NCBI RefSeq assembly: GCF_001509835.1
Contig: NZ_JXTJ01000011.1
Coordinates: 1 to 64,000 of the forward strand
DNA length: 64,000 nt
From: Allobosea sp. WAO
GTDB lineage: Bacteria > Pseudomonadota > Alphaproteobacteria > Rhizobiales > Beijerinckiaceae
Reading direction: 5' to 3'
The notes under the pieces: generated by a model
What the model was told of the DNA's origin: nothing
The model's input: only the letters and a program-made list of their open reading frames with translations
Database searches by the model: none
In this document: positions 1-9,219 of the stretch, piece after piece
How the letters are laid out: each line of letters opens with the position of its first letter
Numbering within the stretch: the first letter of the stretch is position 1
Translations under genes and position numbers: made by a program

Positions 1-9
1 CATGTTCAT
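1..9 (-). CDS. Start of a gene running off the left edge (probably a second phnE)
   Basis: Only the first three codons (Met-Asn-Met) are inside the window. On the minus strand an ATG at position 9 is preceded by a strong AAGGAG ribosome binding site at 22-17, with 7 bases between. It follows phnE by about 26 bases, so it belongs to the same operon. Phosphonate uptake operons often carry a second permease gene after phnE, which makes this a plausible identity, but nothing in the three codons shows it. Confidence 0.6.
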
Positions 10-35
10 CGGAAATCTCCTTGGGTCGGCGCCGG

Positions 36-839
36 TCAGCGGATCAGGGCGCGGACGCGGGACGAGACCAGGTCAGCGATCAGGACCATGGCGAGGATCA
101 CGAGGATGCAGGTCGCCGTGTCCTGGTACTTGAAGAGCTTCATCGAGGAGACGAGCTCGAAGCCGATGCCGCCGGCGCCGACCATGCCGAGCACGGTCGA
201 CTGCCTGACATTGGTCTCCAGCCGGTAGAAGATCGTCCCGAGCCAGGCCGGCAGCACCTGCGGCAGCACGCCGAAGAAGAAGGTCTTGAACGGGCCGACG
301 CCGGCCGAGCGGAAGGCCTCGAGCGGACCTTCGTCGATATCCTCCATCGCCTCGGCGAAGAACTTCCCCAGCATGCCGGCACCGTGGATGGCGAGGGCGA
401 GGACGCCGGCGAAGGGGCCGAGGCCGATGGCCGCGACGAAGATCAGGGCAAGGATGATCTCGTTGATGCCGCGCATGCAGTTCAGGACCTGACGCGTGGC
501 GTGGTAGACGATCGGGCTCGGGCTTAAGTTGCGCGCCGCGAAGAAGCAGACCGGCAAAGCGATCACGACGCCGAGCAAAGTGCCCCAGACCGCGACCTGC
601 AGGCTCTCCAGCGCCGGCTTCCAGAGCCGCTCCAGGAACTCGGGGTTGGGCGGCATCATCCGGACCAGGAAGTCCCACATATAGGGAATTCCGTTCCAGA
701 GATTGCTGGCGTTGATCTGCGAGCCGAGGGCGGCCCACCAGAGGAAGACGAGGATCGCGAGCGCCAGGAAGCTGACGCCCCACCAGCCGAAGCGGCCCTG
801 CGGCGGGCGGAGGACGAGTTGCAAGCTGCCGATTGACAT
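36..839 (-). CDS. phnE: Phosphonate ABC transporter permease PhnE
   Basis: A 267-residue inner-membrane permease that would form the channel for phosphonate or phosphate-ester uptake. It has about six hydrophobic segments and a binding-protein-dependent permease loop around residues 175-215 (EAFRSAGVGPFKTFFFGVLP), where the EAA motif contacts the ATPase. Length and the C-terminal GMVGAGGIGFEL segment are typical of PhnE. It lies 18 bases after phnC in the order phnD-phnC-phnE, which is the standard arrangement. The exact substrate cannot be read from the permease. Confidence 0.93.
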   Translation of the reverse strand: MSIGSLQLVLRPPQGRFGWWGVSFLALAILVFLWWAALGSQINASNLWNGIPYMWDFLVRMMPPNPEFLERLWKPALESLQVAVWGTLLGVVIALPVCFFAARNLSPSPIVYHATRQVLNCMRGINEIILALIFVAAIGLGPFAGVLALAIHGAGMLGKFFAEAMEDIDEGPLEAFRSAGVGPFKTFFFGVLPQVLPAWLGTIFYRLETNVRQSTVLGMVGAGGIGFELVSSMKLFKYQDTATCILVILAMVLIADLVSSRVRALIR

Positions 840-857
840 GACCGGTTCCAGTCTCGT

Positions 858-1667
858 TCAGGCCGTCGCGACGGCGATCATCGGGGCAGGGGCGGGCTGG
901 CCGACGGGACGGGGCTTCAGCACGCGGCTGATGCCGGGGTCCTCGAGGCCGGGATAGATCTTGTGGACGATCTCTGCCGTCAGATGGTCCGGCGTGTCGT
1001 CGAAGATCACCTTGCCGCCGCTCAGGCCGACGATGCGCTCGCCGAATTCGACGGCGTAGTCTACCTGGTGAAGGTTGCAGATCACCGCGATGCCTTCCTC
1101 CTTGCAGATCGCCTTGAGGTAGCCGAGCACGACGCGGGAGGTCTTCGGATCGAGGCTCGCCACCGGCTCGTCGCAGAGGATCACCGCCGGCTGCTGCGCC
1201 AGCGCACGGGCGATGCCGACGCGCTGCTGCTCGCCGCCGGAAAGCTGGTCGCCGCGGGAGTTGGCCTTGTGCGGCAGCTCGACACGGGCCAGCGCCTCCA
1301 TCGCGATCTCGACGTCGCGCCTGGGGAAGAGCTGGAGCATCGAGAGGAAGGATGACAGCCCGGCCATGCGGCCGACCAGCACGTTCTTCAGCACCGAGAG
1401 GCGCTTCACCAGGTTATGATGCTGGAAGATCATCGCGACCGGCCGCTGGCCGCCCGCATTGCGCTTGGCGTCGAACACCGTGCCGTCGATCACCGTGCGC
1501 CCTGCATCGGGCTGCGCGAGGCCGTTGATACAACGCAGCAGGGTCGACTTTCCGGCGCCGCTCGGCCCGAGCACGACCAGGAACTCGCCGGCCTTCACCG
1601 TCAGGTCGATGCCTTGCAGCACGGGGCGGCCGGCATAGGACTTCTTCAGTCCTTCGATCTTGATCAT
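858..1667 (-). CDS. phnC: Phosphonate ABC transporter ATP-binding protein PhnC
   Basis: A 269-residue ABC ATPase that powers phosphonate uptake. Walker A (GPSGAGKST) is at residues 34-42, the LSGGEQ signature at 142-147 and Walker B with Asp166-Glu167. The frame stays open for 72 codons upstream, but the start is placed at ATG 1667 because it follows a GGAG-containing site and gives the normal PhnC length beginning MIKIEGLKKSY. It sits between phnD (29 bases) and phnE (18 bases) and is almost certainly co-transcribed. Confidence 0.94.
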   Translation of the reverse strand: MIKIEGLKKSYAGRPVLQGIDLTVKAGEFLVVLGPSGAGKSTLLRCINGLAQPDAGRTVIDGTVFDAKRNAGGQRPVAMIFQHHNLVKRLSVLKNVLVGRMAGLSSFLSMLQLFPRRDVEIAMEALARVELPHKANSRGDQLSGGEQQRVGIARALAQQPAVILCDEPVASLDPKTSRVVLGYLKAICKEEGIAVICNLHQVDYAVEFGERIVGLSGGKVIFDDTPDHLTAEIVHKIYPGLEDPGISRVLKPRPVGQPAPAPMIAVATA

Positions 1668-1696
1668 CTTGCTTTCTCCGTCGGCGCCGGGCGCGG

Positions 1697-2575
1697 CTAC
1701 TTCATCTTGCCCAGGTCGAGCTTCAGCGTTTTCGCGGTCTCGCGGATGATGTCGTAGGCTTGGTCGTTGGTCTCGACGAAGCGATTGAGCTTGCCCTGGT
1801 CGGCCCAGGTGATGTCCTTGATGTTCAGGAAGGCCGTCTTGATCTGCTTCTTCAGATCGTCGGGCAGGTTCTTGCGCCAGCAAGTCGGCGATTCCGGGAT
1901 CGGATCGGAACGCCAGACGACCTGGATATCGGCGGGGTCGACCAGCTTCTTCTGGACGGCGGCATCGAAGATCCGGTCTGCGATGGTCGCCGCGTCGACG
2001 CGCTTGTTGGCTACGGCGAGGGCATTGGCGTCATGCGAGCCGGTGAAGAGCACGCGGCCGAAATCCTTCTCCGGGTCGAAGCCGATTTTCATCAGCCCGG
2101 CCTTGGGGAAGAGATGGCCGGAGGTCGAGGAGGGGTCGACGAAGGCGAAGGTCCGGCCCTTGAGGTCCTTGACCTCTTTGATGCCGCTGTCTTTCCGGGT
2201 GATGATCTGGCTGTGGTAGAAGGTCCGGCCTGATTTCGCTGTCTCGGCGGTCGCAAAAGCCTCGATTGGCGCGACGGTCGTGCCCAGCACATAGGAGAAC
2301 GGGCCGAGATAGGCGACCTCGACATGGCCCGAGCGCATCGCCTCGATCACGCCGTTATAATCGGCGGCGACGAAGCCCTGGACCTTGATGCCGAGATTCT
2401 TCTCCAGCGCATCCAGCAATTGCTGGCTGGATTCGAGCATGGCGCGCGAATCCTCCGAGGGGATCAGCCCGACGCGGACGAGTTTCGTCTGGGCCCGGCC
2501 GATATGCGGCATGGCCAGCAAGGCTCCCGCTGCCGCGACGGAGCCAGTCATCACCTTCCGACGAGAAATGTTCAT
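1697..2575 (-). CDS. phnD: Phosphonate ABC transporter substrate-binding protein PhnD
   Basis: A 292-residue periplasmic binding protein that captures phosphonates for PhnCE. The N-terminus has a twin-arginine-like stretch (SRRKVM, residues 4-9), a hydrophobic core and a likely cleavage after GRA near residue 28, so export may be by Tat. The mature part has the PhnD/phosphate-phosphite-phosphonate fold signatures, including a SSTSGHLFPK segment that in this family lines the phosphonate site. It is encoded between the iron alcohol dehydrogenase (78 bases upstream) and phnC. Confidence 0.93.
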   Translation of the reverse strand: MNISRRKVMTGSVAAAGALLAMPHIGRAQTKLVRVGLIPSEDSRAMLESSQQLLDALEKNLGIKVQGFVAADYNGVIEAMRSGHVEVAYLGPFSYVLGTTVAPIEAFATAETAKSGRTFYHSQIITRKDSGIKEVKDLKGRTFAFVDPSSTSGHLFPKAGLMKIGFDPEKDFGRVLFTGSHDANALAVANKRVDAATIADRIFDAAVQKKLVDPADIQVVWRSDPIPESPTCWRKNLPDDLKKQIKTAFLNIKDITWADQGKLNRFVETNDQAYDIIRETAKTLKLDLGKMK

Positions 2576-2653
2576 GTCATCCTCCCAGATGATCCGGTGG
2601 TCTTTGACCTTGCCGGTGAACGTGTGGGCAGGATTGCCCGCGTGCTTCGTTTC

Positions 2654-3745
2654 TCAAGCCGCCTTTGCGGCTTGCCTCCCGATGAAATTGCGGCCGCGCT
2701 CGCCTTCGAGTGCCTTGTCGACGAGGCGGTTCCATTCGGGGGGCGACACGCCATAAGCGGAGGGGGCGGTCTCGACGCCGAGGTTCTTCAGGAAGGCCTC
2801 GAGCCTTTCCGCGCCGGCCTCCAGGTCCGGCCCGAAGACGCGGCGCAGCGCAGCGTCGCACTGCGGCTGCACGCCCATCGCCCAGCGCATCACGATCGGC
2901 AGCGAGAACGAGCAGGCGATGCCGTGGATCGTGCCGCTCTTCAGCGTGATGTCGTAGGAGATGTTGTGGGCCAGCGCCGTCTTGGTGTTGGAAAAGGCGA
3001 GGCCAGCGAGCAGGCTGGCGCGCATCTGGCGCAGCCGCAACTCTGGATCGTCGGGCCGTTCCAGTAGCCGCGGCAGAGTGTCGATGATCTCGCGCGCCGC
3101 CTCGACCGCATGATTGGCAGAGACCGGATTGCCGTTGACGTTCCAGATGCTCTCCAGCGCATGCGAGAGGGCATCGAGCCCGGTCGCCAGCGTCAACCCG
3201 CGCGGGGCGCCGATCGTCAGCGTAGGGTCGAGCAAGGCGGTTTCGGGATAGAGGCGGGGATGCGCCAGCGAGTACTTGCTGCCATTGGCGGAGTCCCAGA
3301 CCGTCGCCCAGGAGGTGACCTCGCTGCCGGTTCCAGCGGTGGTCGGGACGGCAATGATCGGGACGATCTCGGAGGCGTCGAGCGGCGTCTTGTCGACGAG
3401 ATGGCGTCGCACGGTCTCGAAGTCGCCGCTGCTGGCGGCGAGTACCTTGGCCGCATCGATCATCGAACCGCCGCCGAGCGCCACGATGACCTCGGGCCGC
3501 TGGCTGGCCGCACCGAACAGACGGCAGGATTCGGCGAGGTCGGCGCAGTCCGGATTGGTCTCGATGTTGGAAATCGTCGCTACCGGGGCTCCGGCCCTTG
3601 CAGCAAGGCGGTCTGCGAGCGCCTTGAATATCGGCTGGTCGTAGGTGACCAGCGCCCAGCGCCGCTTGCCGACCAGACCGGCGACTTCGTCGAACAGGCC
3701 GGCGCCGAAGCGAATCCTGACAGGATTCCAATAGGCCCACTGCAT
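2654..3745 (-). CDS. Phosphonate-metabolism-associated iron-containing alcohol dehydrogenase
   Basis: A 363-residue group III alcohol dehydrogenase. The NAD(P)-binding GGGSMID is at residues 91-97, and iron ligands are likely Asp191 and His195 (GLDALSHALES) with two later histidines in AHN and IHG. A family of such enzymes is known to sit beside phosphonate transport genes and is thought to reduce a phosphonate-derived aldehyde. Here it is the first gene of the phn operon, which supports that role. The frame has an upstream GTG at 3754, but ATG 3745 has a better placed GAGGGTGGA site. The actual substrate is not shown. Confidence 0.85.
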   Translation of the reverse strand: MQWAYWNPVRIRFGAGLFDEVAGLVGKRRWALVTYDQPIFKALADRLAARAGAPVATISNIETNPDCADLAESCRLFGAASQRPEVIVALGGGSMIDAAKVLAASSGDFETVRRHLVDKTPLDASEIVPIIAVPTTAGTGSEVTSWATVWDSANGSKYSLAHPRLYPETALLDPTLTIGAPRGLTLATGLDALSHALESIWNVNGNPVSANHAVEAAREIIDTLPRLLERPDDPELRLRQMRASLLAGLAFSNTKTALAHNISYDITLKSGTIHGIACSFSLPIVMRWAMGVQPQCDAALRRVFGPDLEAGAERLEAFLKNLGVETAPSAYGVSPPEWNRLVDKALEGERGRNFIGRQAAKAA

Positions 3746-3865
3746 GCGTTCCACCCTCGTTGCATCTTTGCCGCCGCGCTTTGCCGGCGTCGTTGGATCA
3801 GATGCTCACAAAGGCCGAACCCAGAAACAAATTGATTTTTCGGTCCCAATAGATAGTTTTTTTCT
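3746..3865. promoter_or_regulatory. Divergent promoter region, phn operon / LysR
   Basis: This 120-base gap separates the divergent iron alcohol dehydrogenase and LysR genes and must hold both promoters. The part next to LysR is AT-rich (around 3820-3860) in otherwise GC-rich DNA. LysR regulators normally bind such intergenic sites. I could not fix a unique LysR box or -10/-35 pair by eye. Confidence 0.5.
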
Positions 3866-4759
3866 ATGCGTTACACGCGGCTTCGCTCGTTCCATGCCGT
3901 TGCCAGTGCCGGTGGCTTCAATGCCGCGGCCGCGGCGTTCAACATCAGCCAGCCGACGCTCACCGCCCAGGTCGGTGCGCTTGAGGACGAGTACGGCGTC
4001 GAGCTGTTCGTCCGCCGGGGCCGCCGGCGTGAGCTCAGCGATGCCGGGCGGCATTTGCTGGCGATCACCACGCGCCTGTTCGCCGAGGAGGACGAGGCGC
4101 TGGCCTTCCTGGAGCAATCGCGCGAACTCAAGACCGGCCGGCTGTCGATCAGCGCGGTCGGGCCGTTTCATGTCACCGAGATGCTCGCGGCCTTTAATCA
4201 GGCCTATCCCGGCATCGGACTGGCGGTGAAGCTCGGCAACTCGACCGAGGTGCTGGACGACCTCTTCGACTATAAATGTGACGTCGCCGTCCTCGCCTAC
4301 ATCGACGAGGACGATCGGCTTCTGACCATTCCTTACAGACGTCATCCCGTTGCGGTGTTCGTGCGCCGCGACCACCGCTTCGCCACGCGCGACAGCATTC
4401 GGCTGGCCGAGCTGGAAGGCGAGCCGATGATCGTGCGCGAGCGGGGCTCGACCACGCGACGCGCCTTCGAGGAGGCGCTCGCCGTGACCGGGGCGAAGCC
4501 GCGCTTGATGATGGAGATCGGCAGCCGCGAAGCTATCCGCGAGGCCGTGATCCATGGCCTCGGCATCAGCTATGTCTCGGAGGCGGAATTCGTGCCGGAC
4601 CAAGATCTTAAGCTGGTTCGCATCGAGGAGGCGGAAGTCTATACCTACGCCCATGTGGTCGTATTGAAGCAGCGCGAGTCCAGCCGCATCATCAAGGCCT
4701 TTCTGGATATCGTGCATCGGGCCCGCAATGCTCTCGACGGCCGGGGCGGCAAGCCATAG
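3866..4759 (+). CDS. LysR-family regulator, aminoethylphosphonate-associated type
   Basis: A 297-residue LysR-type transcription factor. The N-terminal winged helix-turn-helix (residues 1-60, with FNISQPTLTAQVGALEDEYG) binds DNA, and residues 90-290 form the effector-binding domain. The opening MRYTRLRSFHAVA resembles the LysR subgroup found beside aminoethylphosphonate catabolism genes. It is divergent from the phn operon, the usual layout for a LysR controlling its neighbour, so it probably activates phosphonate uptake in response to a phosphonate or its product. The 277 bases after it hold no convincing gene. Confidence 0.87.
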   Translation: MRYTRLRSFHAVASAGGFNAAAAAFNISQPTLTAQVGALEDEYGVELFVRRGRRRELSDAGRHLLAITTRLFAEEDEALAFLEQSRELKTGRLSISAVGPFHVTEMLAAFNQAYPGIGLAVKLGNSTEVLDDLFDYKCDVAVLAYIDEDDRLLTIPYRRHPVAVFVRRDHRFATRDSIRLAELEGEPMIVRERGSTTRRAFEEALAVTGAKPRLMMEIGSREAIREAVIHGLGISYVSEAEFVPDQDLKLVRIEEAEVYTYAHVVVLKQRESSRIIKAFLDIVHRARNALDGRGGKP

Positions 4760-5036
4760 TGGGTGGCTGCCCCGGCAAACGCCGATGCCCGTTTCTGGCG
4801 CTGACCAGTCCAGCTGGTCGGTGTGGCGCAACAGCAATGCATCCTTGGCTGTCACGGAGAGAACTGGCGCACCTGGGCCGGTCCGCGCCATGTGCGGACT
4901 CCAGCGTATCGCCGGAAAGCCTACGCTTGGGTCACGCAACCTCCTCGGACGCTCGCGCCTCAGGTTGGCCGTCAATCGCAGCCGGCAACAGCGAGGCAAC
5001 GGCGCGTCTCCCACGAGCAGCGTTTTCGCGCGCTGG

Positions 5037-6293
5037 CTAAAGCGCGCTTCGGTTGCCAAGCTCCCAAACGACATCTGCAAGGATCTGCGCGCCGGCGGTC
5101 AGATGCTCCGGCTCGGCCCATTCGTCGGGATTATGCGATACCCCGCCCCGGCACGGTACGAAGATCATCCCGGCGGGGCAGACATAGTGCAACTGGCGCG
5201 CATCATGGCCGGCCGCCGAATAGACATCCATCGCGGGAATACCGCGCGCCGCGGCCGCTTCGGCAATTGCGTGACGAATCGCAGGCGCGAAGTTCAGCGA
5301 GGGCGAATGCTGGATCTGCTTGAGCTCGACGCTGCACTCGCCCTTCAGTTCCTCGACGATTCGTCGGATCGCGGCGTCGACCCGGTCGACCACGGCATTG
5401 TCCGGATGGCGGAGATCGATGGAGAAGAAGGCTTCCGCCGGCACGACTGACGGGGCGTTCGGCGTGACCTGCAACATGCCGACCGTCAGCAAGGTGTCGG
5501 CCGGTTCCATGGCGGCTTCGTCCATGGCGCGGATCATCCGAACGGCGGCCATCAGTGCGTCCCGCCGATCCCTCCGCAAGGCGGTGCCGGCATGGGCCGC
5601 CTCGCCCAGGACGCGAACCCTGTAGCGCCGCGTGCCCTGGATGCCTGTCACGACGCCGACCGGGATGCCCGCCCGTTCGAGCACGGAGGCCTGTTCGATA
5701 TGTGGCTCGACATAGGCCGCGATCGGCAGGCCGAACGCCCGCAGCGGTACATTGTCGTCGGCCGCGAGGATCGACGCTACCGCCTCGCCGATGCTGATGC
5801 CGCCTGCGTCGCGGATGGGTAGCACTGCCTCGAGTGCCTTGGCTCCGGTGAAGAGGTCGGAGCCCGTCATGCCCGGTGCGAAGCGCGAGCCTTCCTCGTT
5901 GGTCCAAGCGACGATCTCGACAGGGCGGAGCGGTCGCTCGCCGCACGCCATGATCGCCTCCGCCGCTTCCAGTGCGGCGAGCACGCCGAAAACGCCATCG
6001 AACTTGCCGCCGGTCGGCTGCGAGTCGATATGCGAGCCCGCGACGATGGGTGCAAGCGAGGGATCGCGCCCCTCGAGACGCAGGAAGAGGTTCGCGGCCC
6101 TGTCGGTGAAGGCCTCCAGACCGATCGCCCTGCCCCAGGCGATCACCTGGGCGCGCGCCTGAGCCTCCTGCGGCGACAGGGTTGGACGATCGACACCGCC
6201 ATCGGCCCGGGCGCCAAAGGCAGCCAGCGCCATGTGGCGGTCCCAGAGGCGCACGCCATCGACAAGATCGGACAGACGTTGCCTGGTTGTCAT
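5037..6293 (-). CDS. M20-family Zn-dependent amidohydrolase (N-carbamoyl-amino-acid hydrolase / allantoate type)
   Basis: A 418-residue di-zinc hydrolase of the M20 carbamoylase branch, which cleaves N-carbamoyl or ureido groups. Metal-ligand motifs are visible: GSHIDS at 87-92, KFDG at 97-100, NEEGSRF at about 132-138, EPHIEQ mid-protein and SAAGHDARQL near the end. The frame extends 69 codons upstream, but ATG 6293 starts three bases after the stop of the alpha/beta hydrolase (TGAGCATG), a coupled start, and gives the family length. It is the last gene of a four-gene catabolic operon. The substrate is unknown; a ureido or hydantoin-derived compound is one possibility. Confidence 0.87.
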   Translation of the reverse strand: MTTRQRLSDLVDGVRLWDRHMALAAFGARADGGVDRPTLSPQEAQARAQVIAWGRAIGLEAFTDRAANLFLRLEGRDPSLAPIVAGSHIDSQPTGGKFDGVFGVLAALEAAEAIMACGERPLRPVEIVAWTNEEGSRFAPGMTGSDLFTGAKALEAVLPIRDAGGISIGEAVASILAADDNVPLRAFGLPIAAYVEPHIEQASVLERAGIPVGVVTGIQGTRRYRVRVLGEAAHAGTALRRDRRDALMAAVRMIRAMDEAAMEPADTLLTVGMLQVTPNAPSVVPAEAFFSIDLRHPDNAVVDRVDAAIRRIVEELKGECSVELKQIQHSPSLNFAPAIRHAIAEAAAARGIPAMDVYSAAGHDARQLHYVCPAGMIFVPCRGGVSHNPDEWAEPEHLTAGAQILADVVWELGNRSAL

Positions 6294-6295
6294 GC

Positions 6296-7177
6296 TCAGT
6301 CGGTCCGCATGATCTGCGCCGGGTTGGCGCGTGGATCGCGCGGGCCCCAGCGCCCGGCCTCGACCTGCGCGATGAACTCGGCGAGCAGGCGGTTGAAAAG
6401 TTCGGGCTCTTCGAGATTGAGCGTATGGCCGGACTTCGGGAACACTGCGAGGCCGCAGCGCGGCACGACCCGCTTCAGATAAACCCCGGGCTGAATGCAA
6501 TGGTCGTCCTCGTCGCCGGTCATGACCAGCAGCGGCGCCTGCATCGTGTGGAATTCGGCCTCAAGATCGTACAGCGAAGGCCGGCGCATCTGCACGCCGC
6601 GCATGGTGTTCGCCGCCCCCAGTGAATCGTGCTGGCCGAGCCTCTCTGCAAAGAGCGTCCACCCGCGCGGATCCTTGTCCTGGAACTGCACGCGCGATGC
6701 GCCCTCGGCATAAGTCGGCGCGAAATCCCTGGCTCCACGCTGCTCGAAGCTTCGGGCGACCTGCTCGGAGATGCCCTTGAAGTACTCCTCATGGAGCTTT
6801 TCGGCGCCGTAGCCTGCCCCGGCGGCGACCACCGACAATACGCGGCCGGGGTGGCGCAGCGCTGCATGGAGCGAGGCGAACCCGCCCATGGAGAGCCCGA
6901 CGACATGGGCCTTGTCGATGCCGGCGGCGGTCAGCACGTCGACGATGTCGTCAGCCGCCCGCGCCTGCGAATAGCTCTCTACGTTCTCCGGCACATCGGA
7001 GGGCCGGTAGCCGCGCGCCGCGAAGGTGACGCAACGGTGCCGCCGCGCGAAGAAATTGAGCTGCGGCTCCCAGCTCCAGTAGCTGCCGCCGAACTCGTGC
7101 ACGAAAATGATCGGCGTGCCTGAACCGGCTTCCTCGTAGAAGAGCCGCACGCCGTCGCTGGCCGTGGCAAATGCCAT
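6296..7177 (-). CDS. Alpha/beta hydrolase
   Basis: A 293-residue alpha/beta-fold hydrolase. The nucleophile elbow GLSMGG puts the catalytic Ser at residue 96. An oxyanion-hole segment (HEFGGS) lies near residue 27, an acid in TGDEDDH and the His in SGHTLN near the C-terminus. No signal peptide is present, so it is cytoplasmic. It lies 13 bases after the SDR gene and is coupled to the M20 hydrolase. It could open a lactone or cleave an ester or C-C bond in the same pathway. Confidence 0.85.
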   Translation of the reverse strand: MAFATASDGVRLFYEEAGSGTPIIFVHEFGGSYWSWEPQLNFFARRHRCVTFAARGYRPSDVPENVESYSQARAADDIVDVLTAAGIDKAHVVGLSMGGFASLHAALRHPGRVLSVVAAGAGYGAEKLHEEYFKGISEQVARSFEQRGARDFAPTYAEGASRVQFQDKDPRGWTLFAERLGQHDSLGAANTMRGVQMRRPSLYDLEAEFHTMQAPLLVMTGDEDDHCIQPGVYLKRVVPRCGLAVFPKSGHTLNLEEPELFNRLLAEFIAQVEAGRWGPRDPRANPAQIMRTD

Positions 7178-7190
7178 GTCGCGCCTCCCC

Positions 7191-7973
7191 TCAGATCACG
7201 GAACGGCGCGAGGCGATGCCGCCATCGACGGTGAAGATCGCGCCGGACGTATAGCCGGAGCGGTACGAGGCGAGGAACACGATCAGGTCGGTGACCTCGT
7301 GGACATGGGCCGGGCGCTTCAGCGGATAGCGCTGTTGCAGCTCCTCGTAGCGGCCGGCATCGCCGAGCCAGTCGGCGGCGCGCTTTTTCAGCATGTTGTA
7401 GATACGGTCGGTATCGACGGGGCCCGGATTGACGCCCACCACCCGGATATTGTCGTCGAGCGAGTGGCCGCCCATGGCGCGCGTGAAGGCCATCAAGCTG
7501 GCATTGCCGGTCGTGCCCGCGACATAGGCGGGATCGAAAACCTCGCCGCCATTGCCGATGTTGTTGATGATGACGCCGCCGCCGCGCGCCTTCATGCGCG
7601 GGTAGAGCGCGCGTGTGAGGTTGATGTAGCCGAATACCTTGAGCTCCCAGCCGGCGCGCCATTTCGCCTCGTCGACGTCCCATAGAGTGCCGCTGGGGAC
7701 GACGCCGGCATTATTGACGAGAATGTCGATGTCGCCGACGGAATCGACCAGGCGCTCGACTGCGCCTTCCTTGGTCAGATCGAGCGCGTGTGCCGTCACC
7801 GTCACGCCATGGCCGGCTTCCAGCTCGCGCTTCAACGCCTCCAGCCTGTCGCCGGAGCGCGCCACGACATGGAGGTTGCAGCCCTCCTCGGCGAATGAGC
7901 GCGCCAGCCCCTCGCCAATGCCTTGGGAGGCGCCGGTGATCAGGACCGTCTTGCCCTTCAGCTTAAGATCCAT
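7191..7973 (-). CDS. SDR-family protein with an altered catalytic tetrad
   Basis: A 260-residue Rossmann-fold protein of the short-chain dehydrogenase/reductase family. The cofactor motif GASQGIG is at 14-20 and NNAG at 87-90. The usual Asn-Ser-Tyr-Lys set is mostly missing. Tyr150 is kept, but position 154, where Lys should be, is Thr (YVAGT), the Ser region reads NNIGNGG, and the Asn position appears to be Glu110. Similar SDRs with a TGNA motif after the Tyr exist. It may be a divergent dehydrogenase or may use another mechanism. It is the second gene of the operon. Confidence 0.83.
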   Translation of the reverse strand: MDLKLKGKTVLITGASQGIGEGLARSFAEEGCNLHVVARSGDRLEALKRELEAGHGVTVTAHALDLTKEGAVERLVDSVGDIDILVNNAGVVPSGTLWDVDEAKWRAGWELKVFGYINLTRALYPRMKARGGGVIINNIGNGGEVFDPAYVAGTTGNASLMAFTRAMGGHSLDDNIRVVGVNPGPVDTDRIYNMLKKRAADWLGDAGRYEELQQRYPLKRPAHVHEVTDLIVFLASYRSGYTSGAIFTVDGGIASRRSVI

Positions 7974-8016
7974 CTTCGATTTCTCCTTCTACGAGCGCTG
8001 CGGCGGACAGGCCGGC

Positions 8017-9150
8017 TCAGAACAGTTTCACGTCTTCGTTTTGGCCGCGGACCTGGTCGACAATGGTCGGCAGCAGGTCGACGAACTCCTCGACCCAGGC
8101 AGTCGGGACGGTGGTGCTGACCTTGACGAACCGGTCACCGAAACTGGGTGTGTGATAGGCGCCCTGGCGGATCATGATGCCGTGCTTCTGATAGGCTGCG
8201 ACGAGCGCCTCCGGCTTCACGCCAGCCCGCTCGCATTCGAGCACGACGAAATTGCCGTTCGACGGGAAGACCGGCATGGACAGCCCCGGAATCCTGTCGG
8301 CAGCATCCTTGATCAGCTTCTGGTTGGCGCGCTGCTGCGAGAGGACCCCGGGAAACCACTCGGCCTTGATAGCTAGGCCGGCCAGCGCCGCACGCTGGGA
8401 CAGGATGTTCGAGCCGAGATTGTTCGGCGGCGCGGCCGAGAGTTTCTCGATGATGTCGGGATGGGCCACGACCGCGCCGACGCGCATGCCGGCCAGGCCC
8501 AGCCATTTCGAGAAACTGTAGATGGTCAGCGTCCGCTCGGGGTAGCGCGTGGCCGCCAGCGTGTGCTCATGGGCGAAATGGCGGTAGGTGCAATCGTGGA
8601 TCAGGTAGGCCCCCGCCTCGCGCGCGGCCGTCACGATGCCGTCGATCTCGGCCGCCGTGCAGGCCGAGCCAAGCGGATTGTTCGGATCGACGATGTAGAT
8701 GACCTTGGTCTTCGGCGTGATCGCCGCCTTCAGCCGCTCCGGCGCAAGGCGATAGCCGTACTCCTCGCCATAGATCGGAATCTGCGTCACCTTCGCCCCG
8801 ACGGCCCGCGCGAAGGCCATCGGCCAGTTCCAGGTCGGGTCGGTGGTGATGAACTCATCTCCCGGTCCGAGCAGGCTGTGGCAGACATGGTAGAGCGAGG
8901 CGACCGCGCCATCGGAGACCAGCGCGGCCTGCCCGTCCAGGCCAAGATCGGCAACGATGCCGTGGCGCAGCTCCTCGAGCCCCGCCGGCGGCGCGTAGAT
9001 GTGAAACTCCTCGTCGCGAATACACCTCTCCATCGCCGCCAGCACCGCAGAATGCGGCGTCGCGTGATTGGTGTTCTGCCCCATCCAGCGCAGGCCGGCC
9101 GTGTTCACGAGCCGGTCGAAATGGGCATTGCGAAGCTCGAAGGATTTCAT
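8017..9150 (-). CDS. PLP-dependent class I/II aminotransferase
   Basis: A 377-residue fold-type I aminotransferase. The PLP lysine is Lys215 in SFSKWLGLAGMR, with DPNNPLG at 155-161 and Asp186/Tyr189 as cofactor contacts. The start is ATG 9150 after a GGAGA site; an upstream ATG eight codons earlier lacks one. It is the first gene of the minus-strand operon (aminotransferase, SDR, hydrolase, amidohydrolase) and diverges from an ABC importer. The family also contains C-S lyases and decarboxylases, so transamination is likely but not proven. Confidence 0.87.
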   Translation of the reverse strand: MKSFELRNAHFDRLVNTAGLRWMGQNTNHATPHSAVLAAMERCIRDEEFHIYAPPAGLEELRHGIVADLGLDGQAALVSDGAVASLYHVCHSLLGPGDEFITTDPTWNWPMAFARAVGAKVTQIPIYGEEYGYRLAPERLKAAITPKTKVIYIVDPNNPLGSACTAAEIDGIVTAAREAGAYLIHDCTYRHFAHEHTLAATRYPERTLTIYSFSKWLGLAGMRVGAVVAHPDIIEKLSAAPPNNLGSNILSQRAALAGLAIKAEWFPGVLSQQRANQKLIKDAADRIPGLSMPVFPSNGNFVVLECERAGVKPEALVAAYQKHGIMIRQGAYHTPSFGDRFVKVSTTVPTAWVEEFVDLLPTIVDQVRGQNEDVKLF

Positions 9151-9219
9151 GACATCTCCGTCTCGTGGCGCCATTCTGGTATACCGAAATAGGAAATTCA
9201 GCCTTTAATCGTGAGTCGT

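Noticed and set aside
4803..4819. GACCAG/CTGGTC hairpin downstream of the LysR gene
   Set aside because: Arms are only six bases with no T-run; too weak for a terminator call.
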